Source of the DNA: Brachionus plicatilis
Lineage: Eukaryota; Rotifera; Eurotatoria; Ploima; Brachionidae
Length of the DNA: 64,000 bases
Assembly: GCA_010279815.1 (NCBI GenBank)
Contig: QEOQ01000114.1
Location: 698,255 to 762,254, forward strand
Direction: 5' to 3'
Below the pieces are notes generated by a model. That model saw nothing but the letters and a program-made list of their open reading frames with translations. It was not told the origin of the DNA and made no database searches. This document shows positions 29,941 to 43,722 of the stretch, one piece after another. The position numbers and the translations under genes are program-made. The stretch's first letter is position 1. Each line of letters opens with the position of its first letter.

Positions 29941-32455
29941 TTAATTTAAAATTAAGGCAAAATTAAAAATCTTTACTATGTTATGCTTGTTGAAATTTGC
30001 AACTATTTTTTTTTATTAAGCTAAAAAATTTAATTGCTTCATTTAAAAAAAATTAAATCAAAAAGCTAATGTATCAACTTTGATATCCCAAAAGATTAAT
30101 TTTACAAAGAAATCAAAAATAATGACTGAAAATATTGATTTAAAAATTTTCAAAGAAATCTCTGAGATTGGTTTGGTACACCCGAGCTTTGGCTTCAATA
30201 AGCCCAAATTACATCAGGAAAATACAAGATACTGATGGATATATTTAATTTCTACACATTGTTTGTATTACTAAAACAACAAGTAAATTTAAAGTTTTTT
30301 TTACTACTATTCATAGTGTAAAAATACATTTTTTCTTAAGAGTTTGGTCGCGACATTGACTTTTCTTTATTTTCTTTTATTCAATCATTATATATTAGAT
30401 TTTACTCTCACATAATCTAGATAAAATTAAAATTAACTTTAAATAAATTTTTAAATAAAATATTTGCCTATAAAAATATAAAAATTAAACAAAATTATGT
30501 TTTTTTCATTAATATTCACTCTTAAAAAAAATTGATTTTTACTTGAGTTTAAAATGCTAATTTACAATTTTTTTTAATTTTTAAGTAAATTTTCGTCATC
30601 TTAATTAAATTTTAAAAAATCAGCACTTTAATTTAGTTTGATTAGAAAAAAAATGTGATTCAATTTAAATAAAAAACGAAATTAAAAATATCAAAATATT
30701 AATGACTGAGACAATATCATTTTGTCAAATTTTATTTGCATAAAAGATTTTGATAAAATTGCTTTTTATATATTTTTAATTTTAATATTCAAAAAACTCA
30801 TGCTATGTCTGGAATAAATTTAATCAACCACAGCAAAACTTATAAAAAGATGGTATGAAAAGCGACAAATACAAAAGCAAATTGTATTTTATTTAAGTCG
30901 TTAATTTCAAAAAATTTTACTCATTCTGAGATTCCTGTTTTTTTCTAAAATTTTAAAAATAATCAAAGATTATAATTTAAAAAATTATTTAATAAAAGGA
31001 GCCTTAGAAAACAAAATACTCCTTCTTTGATGCTGAAATTTATCATAAAAATTTCGTATAAAATGTCTATTTTAACTTAAGGAATTATTTTGGTTCAAGT
31101 TTTGAAAATTTTAAACAGTAAGTGATCCTCATCGTGTTTCATGAGTTTTATTTTTTGTTCTTAAGTGAAATAATTTTTTTGAAATAGTATTAAAATATTC
31201 AAGTGTATTATTGAAAAAAATTAATTATTTTGATTAAAAAATAATTCTTTAAAATATCAGCTAAATTTCTTTTGCAAATTGAAATAAAAAATTGGAACAA
31301 AATTTTATTTATTATTTTTAATTTTTTTTTATAAAAATGAGTATTAATAACATTGATCTAATAAAATTTTTTCATATAATCTTAAAATATTTTGAAGTGG
31401 TTGAATTTTGACTTAAGCGAATAGGCATTCTGTGTTTGCTAAAATTAAATTTTTTTATTGTTTTATTTTTTTCTAAAAAAATTGCCTTTAAAAATAAATT
31501 TTTTCTCAGAAATTCAAACAAAACTGGGTTTGAACCAAACAAACATAATTTTTTTTTTATAGATAAATAAAACTTATTTATTTCCAAAATTATTTATAAA
31601 AATGAATCTAATTAAATTTGTATTTTTTTAACTAATAAATACTATCAACAGATTAATTTTGAATAATTCGACTAAAAAAACAGGAACTTTGTCTACTAAA
31701 TTAATTTGAGAGGCAAAACTTAAACTACTCTCAACCTCATCTTCCATAAAAATCTTTTAACAAATTTTCATGTTCAAAAAAACATCAGAAAATAATTAGA
31801 TATATAATTATAAATCCAGACTTTTAAAACATTTAAAAAAAAAATTTAAGTCTTTATAAAGTCAAGTCAAATAACTCTGGAAATAAAAATTTTTACTTGA
31901 AGTTAAAACTAATTTTATTTATTAAATTTTTTTCAAATCTACCAAAGTTTAAAAATTTTAGGCTTAATTATTTTTTCCTACCTTTTTAATTTCCAATATA
32001 AAAGTAAAGTCGTTAATGTTGTCTTTTTTTTTTGAAATACTTTAAAATTTTGAATATTTTCTGTCACTTAAAAAAGTTTAAAAGCTAAAGAATGTTATTT
32101 TAAAAAATTATTTCAAAATATAGTTTTTTAGTCAAGATATCTAAATGATATTTTCAATGGGGTCAAGCAGTTAAAGTGGTAGATCCTTTTTTGCCAAAAA
32201 TTTTACACCAAAATTGAACTGTTTAACCCCCTTTAGATTTCTCAACAAATTATAAAATAATATTTTTAAAATAAAATTATTTAGATTGTTATTTATTTAA
32301 GGTTCAAAAAATGGAACAACCCTATTAAAACCTAAAATCCAACCCTATTAACTCATCCTCCTAAAAAGGTTATACAATTTTGAGTTTTTAGCCATTACTT
32401 AGTTAAAAAATAAATTATCAAATCAAAGTCAGGACTTTAGATTAAAGTTTGAAAA
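29941..32455. other. AT-rich, no firm gene
   Basis: A 37-codon ATG frame at 30122-30235 (TENIDLKIFKEISEIGLVHP) lies where a second MULE's first exon would be, but has no recognised domain. Otherwise nothing was seen. Confidence 0.35.
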
Positions 32456-32758
32456 AAATTCCAAACGATATCGGTTTTCAAGCTATTCACTTCAAATTTG
32501 CAGTAAAATACTCAAAATTGTAAGAATTTAAAAAAATATTTTTTTATTTTTTTTTTATTTGCATAAAAGTACTGGCAAAGCTCAAAAAGCCAAAATGACC
32601 ATACTCAAAAAAGTAGGTTTTTTGAGCTTTGTCAATACTCTTATGCAATTTAAAAAAAACTAAAAAAATATTTTTTTAAATTCCCACAATTTTGAGTATT
32701 TTACTGCAAATTTGAAGCTTATAGCTTGAAAATTGATCGACATATGCCATTTCAAAGC
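32456..32758. mobile_element. Palindromic MITE, ~300 bp
   Basis: The arms at 32480-32595 and 32615-32745 mirror each other: TTCAAATTTGCAGTAAAATA and its inverse, GCAAAGCTCAAAAAGCC and GGTTTTTTGAGCTTTG. The centre is near 32605. Outer parts are less well matched. No coding sequence. Confidence 0.7.
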
Positions 32759-33422
32759 ATTTGACCCTTTGAAACTTTAAAAATCTTTATTGATTATTTA
32801 AAAATTCGTGAAAACAATCAAAATCAAGTCAGCTGAAATAAAAATTCTACCAATTCAAATTTAAATTTGTAGAGGCCTTTCTCAACTTTTTTTAATGAAA
32901 CTCAGCCTGCGATTTGAAATATTTGAAAATTTTTTGTCTCAAAAAAACTTTAAGCTTTCATTTTCTTCAAAAATAGAACTTCTATTTTATGATAAATTAA
33001 GATATTGTTTTGATCCATATCTTATTCTCTCTCTGCTTCTTGTTCCTGGTTTGAACAATTTTGCTTGGCTATAAAAAAATATAAATGAATCAAAGAGGAC
33101 TATTTTCTATATCTAATTATTTGTGATTGCCTTTTTTAGCTCAAACAAATATTAACTTTGTATTTTTGACTAAGTAATAAATTCTAGAGGAATTCTGTAG
33201 GAAATTCAACAAAATTTGTGGAAGTTCATATCCATTTTTTATGAGTCTATTAAAATATTTTAAACAGTTGAAGAAACAAATTTCTGATGGAAAAGATTAA
33301 TTTAGAATAATTTCTAGACTTTCGCTATCATAAAAAAAGGATTTTTGTTCAATTTATTTAATAAAATGCAATAAATTTCCTTGCTACACAAGCAGCTTAT
33401 AAATTGTAACCTAAAATAAAAA

Positions 33423-33540
33423 AAGTTATAGAGGCGATTTCATCCAAATGTACAAGATTATGCATGGTATTGATACAATCTTCTGGTGGATTCATTTTTG
33501 AATTATTAATAACAGTGACAAATGACTAATTATAGTTCTG
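33423..33540 (+). mobile_element. CR1/L2-like LINE scrap
   Basis: The frame reads YRGDFIQMYKIMHGIDTIFW, the RGDLIQxYKI block of CR1/L2-like ORF2 proteins. About 100 bp remain. The surrounding DNA to 34720 is featureless. Confidence 0.6.
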
Positions 33541-34736
33541 TTTTTTAATATTAACAAAATTATTTACCATAAAGCCAACTATTACAGATGTTTTCCGAGA
33601 AAAATTAATTTTTAGGATATTTTTTTAAAATTTATTCTGTTTAATTTATTAATAAAATTGAACGATTATTGCGTTTTTCGACAAAGCAGTTTGCTATACC
33701 GATGAATAAGAGCACTTAAACTGAACATTTAAGTCACTTTTTACCAGACTTGTACATAAAATTTATGTCAGTAAATTAATGGGTTTAAAAAAAGGGGTGA
33801 AAAAATTGAGTGTAAATGATTTAGATCATCATAAATTGTAAATAAATTCTAATTAATTTGAAAATATGCATTATTATTATTCTCAACCTCAAATTTCCAA
33901 GTTAAAAATATTTAATTGACAAAATGACTTTTGAATAACTTTGCTTTTTAAAGCAAGAATATTTTAATGTCTTTAATTCAATAAAAATTTGCATAAATTT
34001 ATTAAAAAATATAAATAAAAATTTTAACTAAAATTAACTCATCGATTTGATATGTAAAACATGCGGAGAAAATAAAAAAGTCTTTATTACTACGGCCCAA
34101 CAAATAAATGAATGTTTCCTTTTGTATTGAAATTAATTATTTATGAATGAATAAAAAAAAATTTTCCTTTTTGTTCTTTATCTGGTTTAGGGATTGAGGG
34201 ACTTTAAAAACATAACTACATTAATTATCTTTATTTACTTCTAATAAATTTGTGTTAATTTTTAATAAAATTAATTTGTGTCTATTATTTTTAATTTAAA
34301 CATTTGATAACTTCCCCTTTTTTACCTCATTTATTAGACTAATACTTGAATTGGGCTCTATCTTAAAATAGCAATCAATAAATTAGCATGATCAATTAAA
34401 CACAATCAAAAAAGAAAAAAAAAATTAATTAATTTATATAAATAGCAATTAAGAGGAAAAAAAATAGCCAAAATATAGGACAAAAAAATCAAAATTCTGA
34501 ATCAAAATTCTTGTGATGTCCAAAGAAGTAGGGGCTATATTGCCTTTATAAAGTTCATATTTCGTGGAGGCCTGACACAATGCATTTAGCAATATTTATT
34601 TATTTAATTCAAATTAACCTCCATTAGGAGAAGTAAAATAAAAATAAAATTAAAGTTTTGCATAAAAATAAAAAGAAAATAAAATTACATACAGATAAAA
34701 AGTAGAAAAAGAAAAATAATTTAGCAATATGCTTAT

Positions 34737-34945
34737 TAGACATCCTTCTATGTACACTTTAGTAGATATGTTCCGTAAAGAACAAAAAAAATCTGAAGAA
34801 AATATGGTCAAATTAGAAACTGGAATTCGATATAAACGTAAGCCAAAGTACATTCTTTTGGATGAAAGAATTAATTAGATAGTCAAAACTTTTTCGTTGG
34901 ATACCTTTGATAAATTTTATGATAACTTATCTTCAATATTTGACT
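34737..34945 (+). pseudogene. MULE transposase C-terminal remnant, second copy
   Basis: The frame starts IRHPSMYTLVDMFRKEQKK and continues LETGIRYKRKPKYILLDERI, closely parallel to 13272-13520. An in-frame TAG interrupts it near 34878. It then ends near 34945. Conservation of residue types between the copies supports real coding ancestry. The remaining transposase is not visible upstream. A LINE tail follows directly. Confidence 0.6.
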
Positions 34946-34959
34946 ATTAAATTTTTTTA

Positions 34960-35300
34960 TTTCAACTTTTTTTTTCAAGGTAAAATCTTGCTAATTTAAT
35001 TGATGCTATTTTTTTTTGCTATTTTAATAAAGTTTATTGCTATAATTATCGAATCTAAAAACGAAACACTAAAAATTTTTAATTTATTTTTTCATAAACA
35101 ATTTATTTTTGTCTTTTTTTTTTTTAAAACAAATCTTTTTTAACTTTCTCTTTAATTTAACTTATTTAACTCTTTTTATTCTTTTTTTTTTTCTATTTTA
35201 CTTATTTTTATTTTATTTTAAAATATTCTTTTTATTTTTTTTTAAATCTGAAGGAGCAATAGCTCGGTACAGATATTCAAATAAATAAATAATAAATATT
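34960..35300 (+). mobile_element. LINE 3' UTR with hairpin and (AAAT)n tail
   Basis: A pyrimidine-rich UTR, then CTGAAGGAGCAATAGCTCGG, TACAG and AAATAAATAAAT. The same 3' end as at 5690-6115 without the coding part. Confidence 0.65.
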
Positions 35301-35446
35301 TATATTTTGCTTTTTTAATTAGTTCTATCACTTTTTTTTGCTCAATTAACCTGGCTATCTTAAATATTGCTATTTTAAGTGACTCCTCTTGAATCAAGCC
35401 TGGTCACCTATATCAGTAGGATTCTTAGGTCACCTATTATGTAATA

Positions 35447-35550
35447 GACCCGAATTTAGCCCTGTAGCTAGGAGACCATACAAAAAGAAAAACATTGAGC
35501 TACTGGAAAAGTAAAACGCAAGGCAACCAAACTTTAGCGGTTTTATTGAA
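35447..35550 (+). mobile_element. CR1/L2-like LINE scrap
   Basis: It reads EFSPVARRPYKKKNIELLEK, then a one-base shift and KRKATKL. This matches the YxxKDIxxLEKVQRRATKL block of the LINEs at 19731 and 23544. Confidence 0.6.
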
Positions 35551-36375
35551 TGGTTTTAAATATTTATTAAGAATTTAATTTAAAAATGAATGAAATCTGG
35601 CATAGAAATCAAAAATAAAATTAATAAAAAAGGGAAAAAATGTTATTCTAGGCTATAAAGATATTACATTTAAAAATTTTAAAATCATATCTGCTATTGA
35701 ATTAAATGATTTCAAATTTAACCCTATTACCTTTTTCAGTAGAAAATTTTAATTAAATTTGTCCTTAATACTCTAGAAGAATGTATTAATCTATTATTAA
35801 GTGCTATTCACTTTGAGCACTAGATAATTTTAATTAAATTAAGAAAAAAAAATTTACACATCCATTCAGTGGAACATTTAAATAAGATTTTTTGTTTATT
35901 TTTTAAGAATTTTTTTTAAATAAAAAATGTATCGAAAAACAGAATTTGTTATTAATTAAATTGTGATTAACTTTTATTTTAATAAAATTAGAATATGGCT
36001 TCAATGAGCTGAATATGACTGGCTTCGATTTAAAAAAATTCTAAAAATAAACTATAATAAATTTAATTTTTTAATTTGAATATTTTCAACATAAAATTCT
36101 TTCAACATTTGTCAAAAAAATTCCTTAACTAAATATTTAGATAATTATTGCCATTTTATATAAAGTTTATCAGCGACAAGTCAATTATCATGAAAAACGC
36201 TGAAAGCTTGGTAACATTTATTTGACGTGAAGAGTTGCTTGTTGGTCCACCTTTCTCATTAAAATTAATCAGTTTGGTTATTTTTGGTTATTAAATTAAT
36301 GAGTTTAACTTGGTAAATTTATTTTGCTCGAGAGGTACAAAAAGCCTCTCTTACGTAATACTTTTTTATTAATTT
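35551..36375. other. AT-rich, no gene seen
   Basis: Nothing recognised. Confidence 0.5.
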
Positions 36376-36379
36376 TTTT

Positions 36380-36460
36380 ATTTATAAACAAAATTTTCAG
36401 GAATTGCCAAATCTATACAAAAAAACTTTCTTGATAAAACTGACTTAAAAATAAGTCTCA
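36380..36460. repeat. Dispersed 80-bp repeat, copy 1
   Basis: TATAAACAAAATTTTCAGGA, then AATTGCCAAAT and TTCTTGATAAAACTGACTTA, then AATAAGTCTCAATT. It recurs in the same orientation at 39524-39606 with about 90 percent identity by eye. The family is unknown. Confidence 0.6.
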
Positions 36461-37980
36461 ATTATTTTAATTAATAACTTTTAATAAATATCAATTCAAC
36501 CAATTTAATTAAAATGCTGACCATTTATTTAGCTCTCTAATTTTTTCTTGATTTTTTTTTTTCAATCATGAACATTTTAAAAGAAAAAACTTTGATTTCT
36601 TTATTTTTTTCTTAATCAATGAGGATAATAAAAAATTCGATTAATTATTAAATATTTAAAATTGACTTCTAGATAAATTGTAGTTTTTTTTCTGAAACTT
36701 GCCTGTGAGATGCTTAATATATATATAAATAAATTAAATATAATTGATTATCTTAGCGTCAAGATTTATTTACTTGATCTGAAAAAATAAAATCTAGACA
36801 AATTTATCAAAATCAGCAAAAACGGTATAGAAATCAATCAAACATCTAAATCAAAATTATTTAAATTTTGGGCCTTAGACTTTTTTTAAAAGATGATGAA
36901 GGAAATAAAATATGAAAGAAAATTTAAAAATTGTTATCTCAATTTTATTGAACAAAAAAAAAGTTAATTAAAATTCAATTTCTATAATGTCATTTTTGAA
37001 TAAATTTGACATTTTCGCGAATAATTTTCTAAAATATTCTTAATCTTTAAATTTAGGACAATTTAAGCTGATGTAAACTCAGAGAGAGTAAAACATCTTT
37101 TTAAATTAAAAGAATAATAAATTCTATAATGGTTTGGATACTAGAATGGTAATTGACACTGGAGGTTGTTTGACGAAAAACACGAAAATACTGTAATAAA
37201 TATTTTTTATCTAATTCAATAGTTCTTTTTAAAAAAAATGAAAAAACAAATTCGGCAGATTTGTAATATTACTCCATCGATTTATTATCAAATTTAAAAA
37301 TATTACCTTTTTTTTTAAGGTTTAATATTACTTGGCTCTTGCATCATATTTTACTCTAAACTAATTTACGAATTTCCAGCAGGATTTAATCGCTTTTTTG
37401 TTTTTTTTTTAGTTTTTTTATTTGACTGTAATCAGTAGTTAAATTTAAAATAAAAAATAAGTGCGGTTTTGATTAACTTTAGCTCATAAATTAATGAAAC
37501 ATTTTTTGATTTTTTTTAACTTTTAAAAATATATATTTGAAATAAAAAAAACTTCTTGAAAAAAAATGACTGAAAATTAAAATATTTTAAGACAAATAAA
37601 TAAAATGTAACATTATTTTTAATTTAAAATATCAGAGTATCTTTAAATACCTGCTACGGCACTAAAAAAAAGTAATTCAGTGCTTTTCATGATTAAAAAT
37701 GAAAAAAAACACTCTCCTAAAAAATTGTGTTAAAATTCCGCAAATGATAAAAGGAAAATAAATGGAAACGCATTTGTTAAATTGTTTTTAATAAATAAGG
37801 TATTGAGGTAGTGAATAATCTGCCATAAAATAAAAACCAAAAATTGAGCAGATTCGATAAATATTGAAAAAGGTCAACAGACGTCTGATTTTTGATTTTG
37901 TCTTGAATTTATTTTAACAAACTTTTGGTTTACATTTAGAGGATTTAAATCAAAATTTATCAAAATTTTTAATTCTCCTT
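36461..37980. other. AT-rich, no gene seen
   Basis: Nothing recognised. Confidence 0.5.
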
Positions 37981-37984
37981 TTAA

Positions 37985-38050
37985 CTAAAGAATGATTTTT
38001 TTTAATGATTAAAAAAAATCATATCATTAAAAAAAATCATACTTTAGTCT
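37985..38050. repeat. Short A/T hairpin
   Basis: ACTAAAGAATGATTTTTTTT and the inverse AAAAAAAATCATACTTTAGT form a stem of about 27 bp, with an extra partial copy of the repeat in the loop. Confidence 0.5.
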
Positions 38051-38059
38051 TGTGAATGT

Positions 38060-39520
38060 ATAATATTTTAAATTTATTTAATAAATTTTTATTTTAATAA
38101 TATTATTGATATACTATTAAAATAATTTTAATAAATTACCTACAAAACAAATTTCATTTTTGTTAATTCAAAAAATATGAGAAAAATAATAGCTCTACTA
38201 GAATTGATACAATTCCTAAATAAGCAGTTTTTTTCTTAACTCTTGGTGCTTCACTAAATGCTTAAAAAAAAATTCTTTAAATTTTTGTCATAAAATCATT
38301 TTTTTTTAATCATTTTGTGATTTTTTTAACATTATTTACCGTGATTAAATTAGATTTTCCTAAAATTTAACAAAATCTCAGTCATTTTTTTTGATGAAAT
38401 TTTTCGATTCAAAAATTCTTCAATATTTCGAGCGTTTTGCTTTTAAAAAAATTAACGCAAAATTTTATTACAATTAAAATTTGTGATTTTTACTTGTGTA
38501 AGTTTACCAAAATTCGGCAAAAAATTTGCTGTAGCTTTGATTTATTCAGTGAGAAAATTCTAAAATTTTTTTCTTCATTCCAATGCACCACCATTAAATT
38601 CTAAATAATTTCTAAAATAATAGATCTGACTACTTGCCGCTCCGAATGTAGCATACGACCAACTTTTTTTAAATGGATCATGAGATGCTTAAAAATTATT
38701 TTCCTACAATTAAGTTTTCATTTTAATATTATTAAAAATATAGATCATTATTTTCTTATTATCTGCTCATTATATATATTCAAAATTACATCAATAATTC
38801 CTGAATCGTCAAACTGTCAAAAAACAATGAAAAAATTAATTGTTATTTACTTGACAAAGAAAATAAAAAATGATAATAAAATGTAAAACCGATATTTTCA
38901 TTCATATTAAATATGAAATTTTAATTTGAAATTTGAAATCATTCATTATAGGAATTTTCAAATTTTTTTTATAAGAAAATTTTTGAACTAAAAAATTAAT
39001 TTGAGAAGTTAAAATCTAGAATTTTTGTAAATAGATATTAAAAGGATGCCATAAAATCAATTTAAAAGCTTTCTTTAATGTTTATGACATTTGTTTTTAC
39101 TGAAAATTATTTTTGTCAGACAATTTTATTAATTAGAAGCTAAAGGAAAACAAGCTGATTTCTATTCTTATCCTAAAAATATCGATTGAAATCAAACTTA
39201 TTCATCAAACATATTGTATGGACATTTAAGTAAGCCAAGTGATGGGCACAATCAAGGTAGTATGAGACCAAGCGTCTCAAAACTTTATCCATAATTTGAC
39301 CAAATCATCATTGAAGCAAACCATAGAAAAAACCGAGTTTGAAAAAGTTGAATATAAATCAGATTTACAACGAAGAAAGGAAGTGATTCAATAGTAATTT
39401 AGTGTTGTATGATTATTTGTGATCTTGAAAATTTTTTATTTTTTCTTGATAATTGTATTTGATGGAACGCTTCATACTTTATTTAATTTGTCAAAAAATA
39501 GAATTTTTTTTATTTTTTCC
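38060..39520. other. AT-rich, no gene seen
   Basis: No family recognised. 39200-39375 is slightly less AT-rich and has exon-like frames in more than one phase, without similarity I can name. Confidence 0.4.
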
Positions 39521-39523
39521 ATC

Positions 39524-39606
39524 TATAAACAAAATTTTCACCAATTGCCAAATTTATTCTAAAAAAACATTCTTGATAAAACTGACTAAAAAATAAGTCT
39601 CAATTT
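39524..39606. repeat. Dispersed 80-bp repeat, copy 2
   Basis: Direct copy of 36380-36460. Confidence 0.6.
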
Positions 39607-40234
39607 TTTTTTTGGTTCTTTTAAAACAAAAGAATATAAGTTAATTACAGCAGTGATTTGCAATGAGGAATTTAAAAAATTTTTCGTAAAGTCACGATGT
39701 TTGTCACATCACATCATATTCAAATATATTCCTTACATATTTTTTGTTTATTTAAAAATGTTTTATTTAACTCATTAAACAAATAATGATGAGCAAAACT
39801 TGTTCATAAAGTGGCGTCCTAAATCCAAGCATCTAGAATTTAATTCCTAATTTTTAACATGCTTTTTTTAAATAATCTTAAATACAATCATAAAATCAGA
39901 TTCTTTAAAATAAACAATCGGGTCTTAAATTTTAACAGTACCAATTTTCAACCGCTCAATTTCCAAAATTTTAAAAAAAATTACTCAATTTTTTAATTAG
40001 AAAATATAAATCAAGTAACACTACAATTAAAATAACGAACAATTAAACAATGAATTAAGCTAAATTATTAAAATAATTTGTTTTTGAAATGAAATGTTTA
40101 CACAAAAAAAATAATAATAAGCTTTTGAAAAAATTAACTTAAAAATAATTGTATTTTTTTGAATTTTAAATGTTAAAAAAATGAGACAGTTGAGATTTTT
40201 ATTGTTAAAAGTTGAATTGTTTAAGATAAGGAAT

Positions 40235-40287
40235 TTACCATAATTCATGTAAAATATGGTAAATTCATCATATCGTAGCAGCACTGT
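40235..40287. mobile_element. Isolated Tc1-like terminus
   Basis: Read on the minus strand this starts CAGTGCTGCTACGATATGAT, then GAATTTACCATATTTTAC, the same end type as the element at 16712. No partner end was found nearby. A solo or truncated element. Confidence 0.5.
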
Positions 40288-40289
40288 TA

Positions 40290-42395
40290 ATATGAAAATT
40301 AAAGTTTTTTAAAAAGAGAATTTAATTTTACTTAAGAATTATACGAAATTAAGATTAAGATTAATTTATTATAAAAGATAGAAAAGTTCTTCTCAAGATA
40401 CCGACTACTACGTTATTTTCCTTAAAATTTCGTTCATTTACGTAAATTTGTAAAAAATTGTCAATTAAAATCACTTAGCTAAAATAATGAATTAAAAAAG
40501 AAGATTTAAAAAATTACATATTTCAAAAAATAATAAAAAAACAAAAAATTCTATTTTTTTTTAATTTTTTTTAATTTGAGAAACAATCTCTAAAAAGTTC
40601 TTCTTAACTTTTTCACGATATATTTTAAATCAAATTAAATACAGTGTATTTTTCGTCCTTAAATAAAAATTTTCATATAATTTTGAAAAAGCATTAAAAA
40701 AGTTCGATGTTTCAAATTTATTTTTTTAAATAAAGGATTTAAATGGGAATTACTTTTGCAATCTAATTAGTTATAATAATGGAATAAAATAGATTACATC
40801 AAACATAGAATATTTAGTTTTTATTATTTTAAATCAAAAATCTTTAAATTTTTATTTTTTTTATAAGTTAGAAAATAACTTTCTTTGTGAAATAAAAATA
40901 AAAATTTTATACCATTTACTAATTTCCTAAATTTATTACAATGATTATTATAAAAAAAAACTATTCAAAATACTCTTACATTATGTAACTTAAAAGAAAA
41001 AAACTTAATTTTTTTAAATTAATATTCTTTTTTCTATTATTAATTTAATTAAGTGGCATCCTAATATTTATTTCAAATGGTATCCTTAAAAAAATCACCC
41101 ATCAAAGAAGTAAAAAAACAACACCCTATGTGAACCAACAAATTTTTCATAAAAGACAATATTTTTCATTGATACATTCATTTTATGTCACTTGATTTTT
41201 ATTAAACATCCTTTTTCATGTTAAAATAAAGCTCTCATCATATTGTTAACACCAAATTTTTTCTTCAATTTTTAAGTAAAAAATAAAGAATTAAAATATT
41301 GATTGCGTCTTATAAATTTTTAGGAACATTTCATTGTTGATTGAGTAAAATAAGGTTTTTTTCAAAAATGGAAGTTATGCACTATGATTGTCGTTCAATT
41401 ACAGAGTCCTTTATTTTTAAATTTATATTGAATATTTTTAAAAAGACTCTTTAATATTTTTAAGAAAAAAATCTAGTTTACTTTTAAAAATTTCCAAAAT
41501 CTTCTTACTTATCAAACTTAACCTTCCACAAAATTTTTGGATGTGATTTAACAAAAAATTCTTATTCCATTGAACAATTTAAGTCGGCACCTCTAGTTCC
41601 AGATGCATTTAATTCAATTAATATTTATTTCTGAAAATTATAATTAACCCCAAAAAATTGCCAAAAATTATAAGTAAATTTTAATGGAAAAATATCACGA
41701 AAAAAACTTCAATTAGAATTTATGTTTTCGTTTTTAGGAAACATTTGATAGAAATTTCTATAATGTTAATGAGAACGCAAACTTCCGTAAACAGGTAAAC
41801 AATCGCATCAAATTTCCTAGTTAATATTAGAATCAAAATTTATTCCCAATACTTTTCGAACAACAATAAATGATCTAGTGGCCAAAAATAAAAAAAAAAC
41901 TTAAATCGCTTAGAGAATAATTTTAAAAATGCAATTTTTCTTTTTAAATTAAAAGTATCTCAATTAACTCAAAATGAAATTATAATTCCCAGCTATCATT
42001 TATCCTAAGAGTAACTAGCACAATTTTAAAATCGTTAACAAATAAAGATAAAAAGCTATTTAATTATTGATTTATTAAGTGGTAAAAATTTGATCACTAT
42101 CAAAAGCAATTGAGTCGATAGAAAATAATTTTTTATTCTCTTTTTAATTTCAAAGTATGAGGATAAATGGATCATTTGAAATTATAATAAAAAAATATTC
42201 AATTAAAATTATTTGAATGATTTATGCGATCTTAAACATTTTTAATCGTATTTTTGAAAATTTATGAGTTTTTTTTTAAAAATTATTTTCAAAAAATAAA
42301 AATCATAATAATAGTAACTTCAACAGGAACCTGTGGAGAGTGATAACAGAAGATCGATGGCAGATGGTGAGATAAATTTATCATTTAATTTATCA
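40290..42395. other. AT-rich, no gene seen
   Basis: Nothing recognised. Confidence 0.5.
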
Positions 42396-42441
42396 TGTAA
42401 AATATAGTAAAAAATGGTAAAAACCAAAATGTCCAAAAAAA

Positions 42442-42957
42442 AGGCAACTTGAAGTTCATGATCATAATCAAATGATCAAAATTTAATTGATTCAAATCTT
42501 AATAAAAATGATGAAATTAGATTTTTTTAAAGTTTTTTTAAATTAAACATAAGATGTTTATTATTTTAATTAAAAAAAAACAATTCTTTTTTTTCTAATT
42601 GACCTCTAATTGATTCTTCTAAAATCTTTATTTGAAAATTTTAAAGACAAATTTAAAATCGACATTAAGGTATCCAAATTATGACTTTAAATGATATTTT
42701 AATATTAATTAAAATATTTTACGGCGAAACAATGTTAAATTTTGTATTGCAAAATTTCAAAATATCGATTAAGATTTTATTTTTACTTCAGACAAAAATT
42801 CATATAATTTTCTATCTAATTATAGATTAAACAAATAATGTTTAATAAAGTATAGTCATTTATTATTAAAAAATTGATAAAAAATACCATTTTATTTGAA
42901 TCAAAAACTAAAAATTTTGATTTGAAATTTACATTTGATCATGAACTTCAATTTGCC
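42442..42957. mobile_element. MITE family A, full-length copy
   Basis: The ends GGCAACTTGAAGTTCATGAT and ATCATGAACTTCAATTTGCC mirror each other. It is inserted in an A-run in the mariner left arm. Its first 350 bp match 8640-8975 in reverse complement. Confidence 0.7.
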
Positions 42958-43254
42958 CAAAAAAATCGAAATTTTGACATTTTTTAAAAATTTTTTAAAA
43001 TTTTTTTACTTTTTTTACCTTTTTTTACGTAAATTATGGTAAATTTTTTTAGATTTTAATTAAAAAGAGTAAAAAAAAAACTCAAAAATAAAACTTAAAT
43101 ATTCAAAATTAAAAAAACGATTAAAGCGAATTAAATAAAAAGAAATTGAATCAACAAAAAAATTGAGTCGTTTTTTAAGCAATTTAAAGGCAATTAAAAG
43201 TTAATCCTAGTTCATTCTAAAAAACAAAAAATTAATTTTTTTAGGATTTCGTTA

Positions 43255-43480
43255 TCGCCGTTTACGCCAGGCCCTATATTTATCAGATGCGCAAAAACTA
43301 GCGAGGCTAGTTTGGTGTTAAAAACATTAAGACTTTGACTTTAAAGATGTTATATTTGTTGATGAAAAGACCATAAGATTATTCGAAAGACCGCTATATC
43401 ATTTACTATACCCTTCTTCATATCCCAAAGCCTTACCATGTACACCGAAAAATAGATCGAAGATTAATCTTTTATTAAAA
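43255..43480 (+). pseudogene. Mariner transposase fragment
   Basis: It reads FRYRRLRQALYLSDAQKLAR, then after stops DFKDVIFVDEKTIRLFERPL, YHLLYPSS and KNRSKIN. VIFVDEKT carries the first catalytic Asp of a mariner-type transposase. The remainder of the catalytic domain is deleted. It lies centrally between the element's ends. Confidence 0.6.
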
Positions 43481-43722
43481 AAACTTAAATACATTTTTAT
43501 CTGATTTTTTTATACAAAATATTCAACTGCTAATATTTATAAAATTTAAAAAAACCGATAAAATATAAACTAATGGTTCGACCATCCACCTTCTTTCTCA
43601 ATAACGATTTTAATTACCTTAATTCATATTTTTAAAAAATGTCAAAATTTCGGTTTTTTTTGAACATTTTGGATTCTACTATTTTTTACTATATTTTATG
43701 AAAAATATAGTAAATTTACGTA

